The notes: generated by a model not told the origin, from the sequence alone. A stretch of DNA of 64,000 bases from Nigrospora sphaerica (GCA_018287875.1 JAGVVL010000002.1:1054001-1118000), one strand, 5' to 3'; positions 11,112-22,958 are shown, counted from the stretch's first letter. Program-made: numbers and translations.

Positions 11112-14100
11112 GCCTGCTTGCCGTTAGCAGCGTGCCCGGAGGGATCCTTCCAGGCCGCGAGAGAGATGTTGGGCTGCCCTACCGTGATGGGGAGGGTACA
11201 GGTTGGAGTCTTCCGTCTCGGCATCGAGCCGAGTTCCCCTGCCGTGGCTGTGGACCGACGGCCCTTCGCGTTTCTCTACGTCAGCCATGGTGATCCCAAA
11301 GCAGTGCAAGCAGACCGGTGGAATCGATTCACCACAGGCCAGGCATGCAAGAGGAAATTCGGAGGATATAAGGAAGCTATCCTTTGGGGGACCGGTTACA
11401 CTTATAGGGACCGCCCCGGACGACCTCACGGTGATGATGCGGGCAGGCGGGGTACTACCATGCAGCCATCTCTAACATGGCGAACCCAGATTCGTCCGCG
11501 ATAGGGAAGAGGAGGGGGGGGGGAGACAGGCATGGGAAAGTGAACCAATCGTCATACTGGCAAGCCGGCTGCGTCTAGCCGTAGCCGGCAGGTAGAGAGT
11601 ACCGGTAAACCCCCTCCCTTCATCGGGCCCTTGACGCGGTCTTTTTTTCCTGCGGTCTCCCTTTTCCCCCATCCGTCCCTGTACCGTTCAGTTGGAGCCG
11701 CCATCCCGCGCCGGCCGCTCCATGTTAGCGCAATTCGTCTGACGGTTGATCCCAAGGCAGCACGCCCCGTGCTTTGCAGATGCCCCTTTGCTCGCCACAC
11801 CCTGAATATGGTTCAGACGGAATGAAAACCGGGGCCAGATCACGGCAGCTCAGTCGTCCGGCTCAGCTTACGGGCTGGCACCGCACCGGGTGTTGCACAT
11901 GCAGTGGCGCATTAGAATCAAGAGCTGAGCCCAGCGTCGTCGTACCGACTATGTAGTTAAGGTTGTCTAGTAGCTCTTACATAGGCGCCTAGTCCCATGT
12001 CTCTACTCAAACGGGCGAGATGCTTCGACGGGCGGCCACCTTGCCGTACTGCCATCGACGAGAAAACGGCAAGCGGGACGAAGGCCGAGCCGGCGCCCAC
12101 GGCTCCGCGCATTAAGATGCAAGCTTTTTCCAAGAAGTCCAGAGTGGAACAGCAACCGATGTCGGCCTGGATATCGTGGTTCGGGCTTCTTACGGTGGCG
12201 CGCACTGCATGGGCGTGGTTCCCCGAAGGTTCCCCCAAGAGCCCAGTCCGTTGCGAGCCAAACCCAGGTCCTTCCGTACCCAACTAGGGTCCCCTTCTCG
12301 TTTATGATTTCGGTACCTGCCTTGGGAGGCTATGGGGTTGAATTGCTGCATGGCGAGCCGTAGTTGCTGGCTTTTTACCTATCGCCTGGGCTTTTCTCTG
12401 ACGGCTGGCGATGACGGCTGTATTCGGTTGGGTGAGCACCCGAGGGGTCTATGATGTTAGGTAGTACCTAAGTAGGTAGGCCGTACCTAGTCCCGTCGTG
12501 TCACAGTACAAGTACGAGCGTCCGCTCTCTAGCAGCGGCCCCATCACGATTGCTGAGGCGCGCTAATAGCAGACAAGCAATTCCGGTCAGATGAGGAGAA
12601 TAGCCGCTAAATGCCGCCAACCCCAGTACGTAGTAGGTACTCCAGGCCTTCAAGCACGGACGGGGACCTTGAGAATCTGCTACCAACCCCATGTCTCCAC
12701 CTCCAACTGTGTCGATCCATGATCCATGCAATCCCCCCTCCACACCACCTCCCCTCCACCCCAGACCGTTTGGCGGCATGGGATCGGGAATGCGGCATAA
12801 CGTTGCGGATCTGGCATACCGACAGCCCATCGTCTCGGTCACGAAGCAGGAGGCTGATGATATGCACGCCACGCCCAGCAACGGATTGCTCGAAGCGGTC
12901 GATCAGCATCGGCGACAGTGGCAGCTGACATGTCGGCCCCCACCCGCCGTCCTTGCCTTCTGCTGCTGGCTGAGGCCCGGATCGCCAAACGCGCCGGGAG
13001 TGCTCCAACAAGACTCGGGCGGGCCCTGGGCGGGCGGTTCCAGCGTCTGGATCTTGGGGCCCGAAGGCTGGTCGTAGGCAACTCCGTGGCCATGGATCTG
13101 GGTATCTATGGACTCCAAGTCCAGGTCCGCGGCGCTCTCCACGCTGACGCTGACACACTGCCACACGCCGTCCGACATGGCTATTTGATGGCGGTTGGGC
13201 TGACTGGTGGGCGTTGTTGTGTACTAGTCGGTCGGAGGGAGAGGTGCTGCTGGGCGTGCCGCTTGCAACACACGGAGCCCCAGGAGTGGCTTGGTAGGAC
13301 TGCCTGTCCTATCTATCCGTTCGATCAATGGGCACGGCGAAACGCCCTTGCGCGGACTCAAAGGCCATGTAGACGTACCATTAGGGACACGGCGAATGGC
13401 CAGGACGATGAGGGAACTAAAAGCATGTGTCAGATAGCCAGCCCGATGCCTGTGGTGTGGCGTTGGAACCGACGCCTCTGCTGACCTGTCGTTTCGATCT
13501 GAAGGAGGCAGTCAAAACGTGACAAGCCCAACCCTACACGGAGATACAAAGCTGCCTGGGGGAACGCCTCTTATAACATGACTTACTCCGACACCCATTG
13601 TCCCTCAACTCTTTGTTCGGGACCGGGCAGCAGTTCGTCCGCTATGCTCGCTGATACCTTGCGTGCCGCAGGTCCCAGAAGCGGCTGTTGGTTGAAGACA
13701 CTTGTTCTCTCCGGTTCTTTTTTCGTACTCTGGGAATGACCCTCATCATTGTCCCCGTCACCCTGTGCATCGTCACTCCCCATTAGCCCCGGCCAGGCGT
13801 CTCTGTTCGTGGGGTTGGTTATAAGACTTCTCTCGCACCCACGCCAGGGCCATCCCTACACACCCGTGTCGGTCACGGCCGGGTTTCCCAGTGCTCGAAG
13901 GCATTGCCGCGGTTCAGGATGCACGACCAGGGTTTCTCAAACACGTCCAGGTCGCCTTTGGCCAACCCGTAATGCAGGGTGCCCGGCTCCGCCGCTGGGA
14001 TCGCCTGGTCCTGGATGAATCCTCGCGCGTCTCGGAGGGCCTAGACACCCAATAGAACTCTGCCGTGGTGGCAGGGAAGCAGTCTTAGTCCTCTCGCAGC

Positions 14101-16156
14101 GTCACCAGGAGTTCTTCATCTGGGAGGGGAGTGGCTGCCAGACGGAATCCTGCCGGAATCGGCGGTGTCGGCTGCCAGCATTTGCCCGTAAACAGCCCCT
14201 GCTAGGCCGCATCCGCCATTCGGTAGATTCCATTTTGTCATAGCCGGTGAGTTCTACCTTCGTCCCATGCCCCTCGCTCAGTGGATTTCCACGGCTGGCT
14301 CCGCTGAGCGGGACGAACGAGGCTGCCGAGCCTTGCTCCAAAGGTGCATTATAGATTGTTGCACGCGACGTGTTGACTCGTACGGCCTGCCGACACTTAG
14401 AAATTCCTAGATCTACCATTCTTGCCTACTTCGGGCTGCTGCTTCTTTGTTGAGTCCTGCTCCAGTGGTTGTGGTGATCGAAATCATAATTCACCAACTC
14501 TCTTAGTCCCAACTCCGACTTAATCAGGGCAGTATGGCTTGTTGTCAATAGGCAATTATGGAAAGGGCAGTTGAACGTAAGGAAGCCGCTTTCGGATCAT
14601 GGGGCGGAAGTCGTGCTCCAAAACACGGCCGGCAACTGCCAGATGCTGAATCCCCTGGCCCAAGGAAGAGAAACTACCAACTGCCAAATGGACCTGAACT
14701 TCGACCGGTTTACCTGATTCCCTCTGGCAATTCGTTCGGTAGTTACTCCTTTTGCTTGGCCAGAAGTAACGCAGTCTGAATCCTGGGAAATTCCATGGCC
14801 TCGACACAAGGCAGATGTCAACTTCGTGGCTACGAGCTCTCATAACAACTTGAAAACCTTGCCGACGATGCCATCCCCCATTCAATCTCACTGGTGAGGT
14901 TCGAAGGCTCTGCCGCTGGCCACGCGGAGACGCCTCCGCCCGCGCCACCCCGCCGTTCGAAATCCGGGTACGCTCGTTGCAGTTTGGCTGCTTATCGCCG
15001 CCGCCGGAGCCGGCTTCACGCGGACCGGTATGTTTTCCATTTGGCCGCCTCATCACCGGGGGTAGCACCTTGGCGGGACTTTGTTTTCCATATGCCACAC
15101 CAGGGAAGAGAAGTGCCTTCAGGGCATGATCCGGCAACAGCACGGCCTGTCATTCCCCAGGCGGTCCCTGCAAACGGGCGTGCAAACGGCCGACACAAAG
15201 AAGGCCACTGATGGTGGAAACATAATGCCATATTCGTCCTTCCCTCCCAACAAGTACCAGATATCTAAGGCCGGTTGGTTTAGTGGTAACACGCCTCTCA
15301 GGCAGCTATTATGAGTCCTTAAATCAGCTGGGTCCGATTTCCCCTCGGGAATGGGGGACCCAGGGCGAGAGGAGACTGAGGTTCGATTCCTCGACCCGCC
15401 GTGCTTTCTTTTTATTTTCTTTTTCTCTTTCTTCTGCAACATCTGCTTTCCCATCATTAACAACGACCGGAAACTGACATTCGGACGTCATCCATTACGA
15501 GCCGTTTCTTGTTCGAGGGCCCCCCTTGCTGCCCTCTTTTCGTCGTCTGGATGGATGGGCTATCCTGGCACATGATGGTTTGTGGAGCTTGGGGTCTCTT
15601 GTCTTTTGGGTTCGTAGATCAATATGGGAACAAGAGGCAGACTCGAAAATTTCCCGGTGGGGTGTGCGACAGTCAGCTAACGAGAATACATCGGAGCTGC
15701 AGCGAAGACCAGAAACGAGGTTTCCTCAACGGGGAACCAGAGGATTTTAATTTCCATATCTTCAAGGAATCCCAGTCAAGCAATACGAAGTATTTCTCCA
15801 TATGCTGCTGAGAACAGTGTCCTCTCGTGATGTCTCTCCATATGTACCATAGATACTTGGACCTCCTTTTCTCCTCCCCATGTTACCCAGTACAAACTCA
15901 TCGGAGCCCAATCTCAATGTTCTCTTCGGGGCTTAGTAAACAGTCAGCAAGCCCTCCATTTTCGTGAGCACAAGACCCGTCTTCCCTCTCCTCAAATCTT
16001 TTTGTATTCATTAAGCCAGGTAGTAACGAGGCCTTGCAGGCACTACTAAAATTTTGCCTGCAACACAGTAAAGTATGGACAATGTCCCTTTTCACCCTAA
16101 CGCCATGCTGTCATCTCGTCATGGGGAGTCGTGATATCGGAAATGCCAACCTCGGC
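11112..16156. other. Gene-poor 5-kb intergenic region
   Basis: I find no credible protein gene here. The longest open frames (14556-15143 minus, 12918-13484 plus, 12607-13164 minus) look like chance translations: Arg/Pro/Gly-rich, without motifs, overlapping on opposite strands. The region contains a tRNA-like locus at 15269-15401, TACCTA-type microrepeats at 12452-12490 and a G-run at 11513-11523. It also holds the JEN1 promoter at its left end and the 3' flank of the macro-domain gene at its right end. Confidence 0.5.
15269..15401 (+). tRNA. tRNA-like gene with structured intron, isotype unresolved
   Basis: An A-box-like TGGTTTAGTGG and a perfect B-box GGTTCGATTCC sit about 105 bp apart, and a T-rich Pol III-type terminator follows at 15403-15425. 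The ends pair as an acceptor stem GGCCGGT/ACCCGCC with one C:C mismatch, and the T-stem TGAGG/CCTCG is complete. Between them an anticodon arm can form as CCTCT/AGAGG (perfect, normal 4-nt variable loop, but no U33) or as CGCCT/GGGCG (anticodon CAG, Leu, but an odd 9-nt variable loop). About 60 nt of intron remain, containing the 8-bp inverted repeat CTGGGTCC/GGACCCAG around an inner TTCCC/GGGAA stem. It may be a real intron-bearing tRNA or a decayed copy. Confidence 0.45.
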
Positions 16157-17037
16157 CTACTCGTGCTGTTTCTGCTTCTTTTGGACATGCCCGGCGCTGG
16201 CGGGGTCAGTGGTCGGAACATCAGGCAGCCGACTGGCCTTGGCTTGGGCCTCGGCTGTTTCCTCTTCGTCTATCTGCTGCTCTGCTGTCTCTTTACTGGA
16301 TGAAAGCGCGGCGCCGGGCGGAAAGAAACGGCTAACAAAGCGAACAACGGGTCAGCATCGTCGCAAGGCGACGCGCAACGTGCAAACACTTACGGCAGGG
16401 TATTTTTGTAGGCGCGAGCGTCCTTCTCCTCAAAGGTGACGAAGACAATCTTGTCCAGCTTTTTGCCATCCTTGCCGTCGAGAAATTTCTTGGCTGTGTC
16501 GCAAGCTACAGCGCAGGCTTCTTTGCTTGGATAGCCGTAGATTCCGGTGCTGATGGCGCTGAAAGCGACTGACTTGAGATTGTGTTGAACAGCTACTTGC
16601 AAGCTGGACTGGTAGCAACTCTGCAGTTCTCTTTTGCTCCGGTCGGGATTGAGCGTTTTGTAGACAGGACCCACGGTATGGATGACCTTTTTGCACGGCA
16701 GGTTGTAGGCGTCAGTGATCTTGGCGGCACCGGTTTCGCAGCCGTTGAGGGTGCGGCATTCGTCCAACAGGCCGCGGCCCGCAGCACGGTGAATGGCGCC
16801 ATCTACACCTCCGCCTCCGAGCAGCGAGTTGTTGGCAGCATTGACGATCGCGTCGACGCGAAGCTTCGTGATGTCGCCGTGGTGAAGCGCGACGCGATCA
16901 TTGTGGACGGGAGAAGCGCCAGCGACGGGAGCCGCCGCCTCTTGGCCAAGCTTCTTCTGCTTGTACAAGAGGCTGAGAGAGGGGATGTCGGAGGCGTCCT
17001 GAACAGCTGCCATTGCTCGTCTTGCGCCTTTGAGCAT
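16157..17037 (-). CDS. Macro-domain protein (ADP-ribose-binding or hydrolase)
   Basis: Two exons, 16394-17037 and 16157-16331, encode 272 residues. The 62-bp intron (GTAAGT...TTAG) overlaps an in-frame TAA, so reading without splicing would truncate the protein. The macro domain spans about residues 45-205. It has HHGDITKLRVDAIVNAANN, the glycine loop LLGGGGVDGAIHRAAG and the phosphate loop AISTGIYGYPS. This is the MacroD/YmdB-like set associated with de-ADP-ribosylation or O-acetyl-ADP-ribose hydrolysis. The second exon adds RFFPPG and then a Gln/Glu/Lys-rich tail that looks disordered and may hold a nuclear signal (QKKQKQ at the end). The ATG at 17037 is first; an alternative at 17013 (MAAVQDA) would also fit the family and lose only eight residues. 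Confidence 0.9.
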
Positions 17038-17987
17038 GAAGAAAAGAGAGGTGGTGGTGTTCGCGGGCGGCTTGTTGTAATGGACTTTCTTTTTGTTTTG
17101 GGGTCCGGTTTAGACGAAAGCCTCGATGATGTAACTTGAGATTGGCGTAAAAACGACTTGGTTGCAAGGGTGGGGTTTACTATTATTTATATAACTTCTA
17201 GAAGCTGGTGCATCTCATGTAAGTCGGAAAGAAAGAGTCCTTATGCATGGAGGGGCCTAGAGAGTGGAAGCGTCCCAAGCAGGAGCTCTTATCGATATGC
17301 TCTTTTCCCCCACTAGAGCTCTTTCCCACTCGGTGAGTTGATGTACCTAAGTACCCAAGTACATGGATATACTTCGTAGCAAGATATCAACATCAAGGTC
17401 CAGCCTTTTGGCTTGCCGTCGGACTCGAGAATGCAGAAGAAATCTCAAACATCTAGTATGCCATTGTACTAATTCAGAATCAAATCGATCGCATCCTAGA
17501 GAAATGATGCGTTCGAGTTAGTATTGTAGGTTGTCTTGGTAGACCTACGATCTTTCGACGGTTGATCCTTTTCTGATGGCTTACATATTCTTGAGGACTT
17601 ACTACCAAGCATAGCAAAGCTAACAAGAGGGCATGCCGTTTGGTCTCTCCAAGCCTAGCGATGCACCGCCGTCCTTTCAATTGCGTGGAAATGCCAGTTC
17701 ATGGTCAATAAAGACCAGTAGTCCTTTGGCTACACCTATTGTTTCCCTTTGATTTCATCACACATCGCCGGCATTGTCATCGCCGCATCCGGCCACATTC
17801 CAGGCCCTTGGCCCCCTTAGTATGCACAAAAAAGGGCACCAAAACATCTCTCCTCACATTTGGACCCGCCGTGTTTACTCCTGCTCTATTCCAACTCTAA
17901 TTTCTTAGGATATAGAGTGCCTTGAGGCAGTCCTTTCACGCTGTCCCAATCTGTTTACCATTTGTCGTGGTGCTCGCGCTGCCAACC
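17038..17987. other. Divergent promoter region
   Basis: These 950 bp lie between the macro-domain gene (minus) and the large b5-domain gene (plus). Repeated AAGTACC-type words occur at 17343-17362. There is no convincing coding sequence. Confidence 0.6.
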
Positions 17988-20900
17988 ATGGCGAGCCGCC
18001 AGCATCCATCAGGATTGCCCTCCTCCCCATGGGCCCAAATCTTTTACGCCTCCCCGGATCCGTTCTGGTCAACTCGCGGCGATGGGTTGGCGCATTCTGG
18101 ACTCGCTCCTGAGTACCCGGCTCTCACCCGTGATGATCTCGGTGACGGCAGAATACCGCCCAGGGAGGAGCCGAAGCCCTCGCCCGCCGATCTGGACAGG
18201 CTTTTCTACGGCGAACGCCAACAAAAAGCCACCCTGGGCGGTATCATGACTTGGCAGATCGGTGCCTTGCGCGAGGGCTTCTACACCTTCGAAGAAGCAA
18301 CCCAATTCGACCGGAGGTGTCTGGATTCCCTCACCGTCGATGAGTCCACGTGGCTGCCCTGCTTCAGGAGAGATAGATGGTTGGATCATCCATCCAGCAT
18401 CAGCCAGCATCTCCGAAACCCCATCGCCGGTCTCATGGCTCATCCGACGGACCGGGTGACGGTTGATAACCCTCTCGTCTGGAGCGAGATTCGTTTCTGC
18501 ATCGAGCTTGCAAATCGCATCGTGGGGCAACTCGTGCTCGGCCGTAATTACCTGTTTGTGAATCCTACGTCCGCTTGGCCATTATCATATTTTGGCACTG
18601 ACATACATAACTACCTCTTGAGCAGACTCGACGCGGTCCTATTCGGCCCCCGCACTGACTGGACTGCGCTGGATTCCGACATCATGGCCGCTTTCTACCA
18701 CCAACCGGGCTATCCGCCCAACATAGTATTCCAGCGACAGCCAGATGTCGTCGCGTCCTCGCAGCAGCTGAGTAACGAGCTTGTGCGGCTGTCTCGAGAT
18801 GTGCTATGGGGTTTCATAGACGATGATAACCAGCACCAGAACGGGTGCACCCTTGGCCTCTCAGTCCGGCTTCACGCAGCCCAGGTTTTTGAGACGGACC
18901 CCCCCGACTTCTCTAACCACGGCGGCCTCGAACCTCAAAACGGAGCACTCCTTCACGTTGCCTTATTGCGCCCCTTATGGGAAGCAGATACGCCACTTGT
19001 CGAGAGGTGCTCCGCACGTCTGCATGTGGCAATCATCGTACGTCCAACTTCCTCTTTAAATCCAAGATTGCGTCGTGCTATGGCTGACAGGGAGACCCAT
19101 ACGTAGATCGTGCATGAACTTATGGTATGTACCGGACAAATATCGGGGTCTGGCGTACGGGGTACTCACAGAAATGCAATACAGCACTGTCTAGGAAGGG
19201 CAAGGGACCCTCTCCAATCTTGGGAGCCAGTAAGTACTTCTGGCCTTGAAGACCACTTGTAGAGACCAGGTCCGGCGACTGACACTCCCTCGAGTTCATC
19301 TGGCCCTATGCCGAACGTGAACTTGGGAGAATTGGGGAGATGGCAGCTTTCGGCCAATCGATTACGTATACACCCTTGCTCTATCGCTCCGGCGTCGTAG
19401 GGAGCGGTGCGAATATGGTCGCGCTTGCGGTGAAATGGCCACCGGTAAGTGATTGCCGCGCTCCTGCTTGTCCTCTCGGCGCACTTTGCCTGCCCCGTGA
19501 CGCCTCCTTGGGTACCGACTGACCCCACGGATTACAGAGCAGTGAGATGATTAAAATGCCCCCTAAATTCCAGTCACAATGGGATGTCGAGGATGAATGT
19601 GTTTACTCCGTCCCTTCGGAGTGGACGACGGCGCTACAAAGTCAGCCTTTTTGGCTGGATGTGGTCAGCCGCTGGGGAACTCGAGCGCTCAATCCACCGC
19701 GGATCTTTCGAAGTAATATCGAAAATCCTTTCTGGTACATAGGCGACAGGCGTCGGACTGCTTTCCCGATTCAGCTTCGCGACGTGCCCCAGGAGATGGA
19801 AAGTCTCTACCTCATCGCGGTCCAAAGGTGGCGGAGGCAGTACATCACTCAGAGATCCAACCGTCCGTGGTGGGAGGCCGAGTCCATAAAGTGGCACCGC
19901 AGCCCGTGGAGTTGGACTCATGCCCGACAAGCCATCTACCAGTTCTCCGAAGCTCACCGGAAGCGAGACATGGCCCGATGCCTCCAGAACATTAACGTGC
20001 TGTGGTATCACAATGGAGGAGACCAGGAAGTCTGGAAACACCCGACAACATGGCTGTACCGGTGTATATGCCACCTAATGATGGCTTCCATCCCCACGCC
20101 CCAGGGTCCCTACAACCAAAAGGGCCGCCCCCTTCGCCTATTGGGCATCCCTAGTCAGCAGGCTGCCCGGAGGCTGAATTACCATGGAGAACTGCTCCCG
20201 TGTGAGGAGAATCAGTCCAACATGGAAGATTTGGTAGTCACGGGCTGGCCCTTCATCCCCATTACCTCCAACTGCTTGTCCGACTTTTACGCTATCTTCG
20301 CCTCGACGGCGCGGACGTCACCGCAGCCCTGGGTATGGTTGGACACCTGTATGAGGGCCTTCCGGGACCTCTGCCGCGACAGCGTGCGATACCCGGGCGT
20401 AGACGTCTGGCTCCCCTTCAATTTCAATGTTCCTTCCTACGAAGGGAACACTCTGTGGGCTCACATAGAGGACGAGGGCCAGGGGTTCGCCTACCAGGGC
20501 CAGTTTTTCCCAAACATTACCTATGGCACCATGCCGGCTCCTCTGTCGGACGTAGACCGTTTCGTCAGCCCGCCTTCTACGCCCCCGCCCCCCGATCAGC
20601 TGCCTCATCACTCCGCTCCGCTGCCCGCATACAAGGTCAGGGAAAATGTGTGGGGTGGAGCGCCGGCCTCGCAGCCCTGCCACGCGCGGTACTTCACCGT
20701 CGGCACCGTCGGCAATCACATGTACGGCGAATCGTTTTGGGTCGTGGAACCCGACGGTTCTCACGGCTACGACATCTTCCGGATCACCAGTACGTACTCG
20801 CTCCTCTGCGCGTTGTGGCTCCAAGACGGTGCGCAGACAAGGCTAACGACAGACTCAGAGAAATGCAAAGAGCTAGGCTACCATACAGCGGATCATATTC

Positions 20901-22244
20901 GCAGGGAATTGGTAACGGTCGGCCCCCTAGGTCCCTCACTACTGACGGACGGCCACCCACACGCCGAAGAGATCCGGCGTGAGTTCCGCCACAGTCTTCA
21001 ACCGATAGGCAAACTGCTTGTCCGCAAGAAACTCGAGGTCATTGCGGAGCATAACGGGCTGCATGATATGCCTCTATGGGTTATCATTGGAAGTGATGTC
21101 TACGATATTACAAGTGAGTCCGACCTCCTGGTTCAAGTTCCGGGATCTAATGCACCGGCAGAATTTCCGTTCGGTTGTCACGAGGAAGAGGAACAGCTCC
21201 GCAGCAATCCTGGGGGCATTCCGAAGATGCTGCCGGTTTCCAGCGATGCCCAGGTCAACTTACTCGAGCGACTGCTGCCATTCAAGTGCGCGCTCGTGGA
21301 TGGAACCAGGGGCTCCAAGAGACCAGCATTAGAGCCCTTCACGCCGGCGATGCTGCGATGGCATGACAACCCGACCACGGGCATGTACACGGCCATTAAT
21401 GGCATTGTCTACGACGTAACCGGTAAGTTGGTGTTTCCTAGGGGGGTTGGATACGACGGTTTCTCATGCAGTCACTCCAGGATATTACGAGTCTCACCCC
21501 GGTGGTGCCGACATCCTGATTGGAGACCTCGGGAAGGAGTCCACCGGTTTCATGAAGCACCATGATGCAGAGCTCATGGATGACTACGCGGACCTCGCTC
21601 TGGGTCGTCTAGTGCCTGAACTGCCCGCGGGTCAGATCGGCAAGCACCAAATCGCCATCCAGGGATGGGTCTACGACCTGTCGGCTCTCGAGCGGGACGA
21701 GCACTGGTTCCTCGAGCCCATCCATGGCCTGGGCGGGCAGGACGCGTCGGAGGCGCTGGCGGGCAGCGACGCGACGGCGAGCGCGCTCGTCCACCTCGTC
21801 GAGTACGAGAAAGGGCGCGTGGTCGGCGGGCTGGCGCCCAGGGCGGCCCGCGAGATCCCCGACGGCGAGTTGGGCCGGCACGGCGACCCGCGACGCGTCC
21901 ATGGCGGCTGGGTCGCCGTCGACGGCAGCGTCTACGACCTCACGGCCGTCATGGTGCACGGCGCCAAGTTCTACGGACGCGACCTGCCGTGGTTCTGGGC
22001 CGGCCGCGAGGTGACGGACCCGGACCTGCGCGACTGGATCCGCGACGGCTTCCCGCACCGCATCGTTGGCCGCCTCGTGCCGGGCGAGGCGTGGCCCACA
22101 GCCTCAGGGGGGCCCGGCCCGGCGAGCACACGCCCAGGGGAAGTCGGGGGCGATGTCCCCGGCGAGAAACGGAAGCGGGATCACTCGCATGAAGATCCCA
22201 AGGTTGCGGATGAGGGCAGACGAACCAGGTGCAAGGTGAACTAA
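17988..22244 (+). CDS. Large HEXXH-motif protein with tandem cytochrome b5-like domains
   Basis: I build eight exons: 17988-19037, 19107-19124, 19185-19229, 19295-19444, 19538-20789, 20859-21113, 21162-21422 and 21472-22244, giving 1267 residues. The 18-nt second exon and the third exon create IVHELMHCL (residues 351-359), an HEXXH zinc-site motif. Candidate third ligands Glu378, Glu380 and Glu386 follow in YAERELGRIGEMAAFG, a gluzincin-like spacing. Residues 420-830 are not recognised and are rich in Trp and Pro. From about residue 880 there are cytochrome b5-like modules: SDVYDITKFPFG, then GIVYDVT with ESHPGGADIL (axial His1019) and FMKHHD (His1040/1041), then two weaker copies (GWVYDLSALE; GSVYDLTAVM). 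The C-terminus is basic and charged. No signal peptide is seen from the ATG at 17988. Function is unknown. Exons 2-4 are my least certain boundaries, and intron 3 ends in an unusual GAG. Confidence 0.72.
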
Positions 22245-22510
22245 CCGAGTGTCCACTTTTTGAGTATAGCCTTGTTGCTCCAGTTCAGCTGCCCTGTCTC
22301 TTCTTTGTGGTGTTGGGCCTAGAGTCACATCGAACCAGGTAGAATTGGGTTTTGGGCACCGTATCTGGCACGGCAAACGCGCCCTTGACATGGTATTGTG
22401 CGAGATTTGACGGGAGCGCAGGTTCCGCTAACCAAGCTACCTTTTATTTACTTGACTCGAGGTCACGGTAACTCAATACTACTACACAGCACTTCCCTAT
22501 CCTTGGCGAT

Positions 22511-22780
22511 ACCCGCGCGGGTGCCGTATTAGGCACTAGTGCCATCGTGACAAACGAGCCCCAGTTTCCCTTTCGGGTTCCGCGCGCGGGTGCTGACCAG
22601 GACCGTGATTGGATCGGAAGTCGCATTCCAACAACGGTTTCCCGCCTTCCCCGCTGACAAAGACGCGCGCGCGGGTGCTCCTGCCGATGCCGTGATTGGG
22701 TCGGATGGCATTTCCACGGTTTCCCATCTCCCAACGACACCACCGTGTTGTAGCTGACAAAGATGCGCGCGCGGGTGCCC
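22511..22780. repeat. Imperfect direct repeats with CCAAT boxes
   Basis: Units begin with a GC-only core (CGCGCGCGGGTGC) at about 22581, 22665 and 22765, with a shorter copy (ACCCGCGCGGGTGCC) at 22511. Two full units also share GTGATTGG (an inverted CCAAT box), CGGTTTCCC and CTGACAAAGA. The period is about 84-100 bp. The block lies 400-660 bp upstream of the nitroreductase start and could be a regulatory array. Confidence 0.65.
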
Positions 22781-22952
22781 CACCGTCAGCGGGGCAACAG
22801 CGCTTCATGAGGTGCTTCGCTTGGTGATGGCCTCATCGACCAACACGGGAATGGAAGAAGTTGCTTAGTCGGCAGACGACCATACAGCATCCCGTATTGC
22901 TTTTCTTTGGCTCCGCGATATGGCATGCGACGAACGCTCTCATCATGGTTTC

Positions 22953-22958
22953 TATAAA
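22953..22958 (+). promoter_or_regulatory. TATA box of the nitroreductase gene
   Basis: TATAAA lies 217 bp upstream of the nitroreductase ATG, followed by a CA-rich leader (AACACCAGCAGCACCAGCAG) typical of fungal 5' untranslated regions. Confidence 0.5.

Noticed and set aside
14556..15143. A 195-codon minus-strand frame in the gene-poor region
   Set aside because: No motif, no splice-supported extension and biased composition; overlapping frames on the other strand are equally long.
17922..17987. A signal-peptide-like extension of the large b5-domain protein
   Set aside because: The extension would need a TTG start at 17922; the first ATG is at 17988, so no signal peptide is supported.
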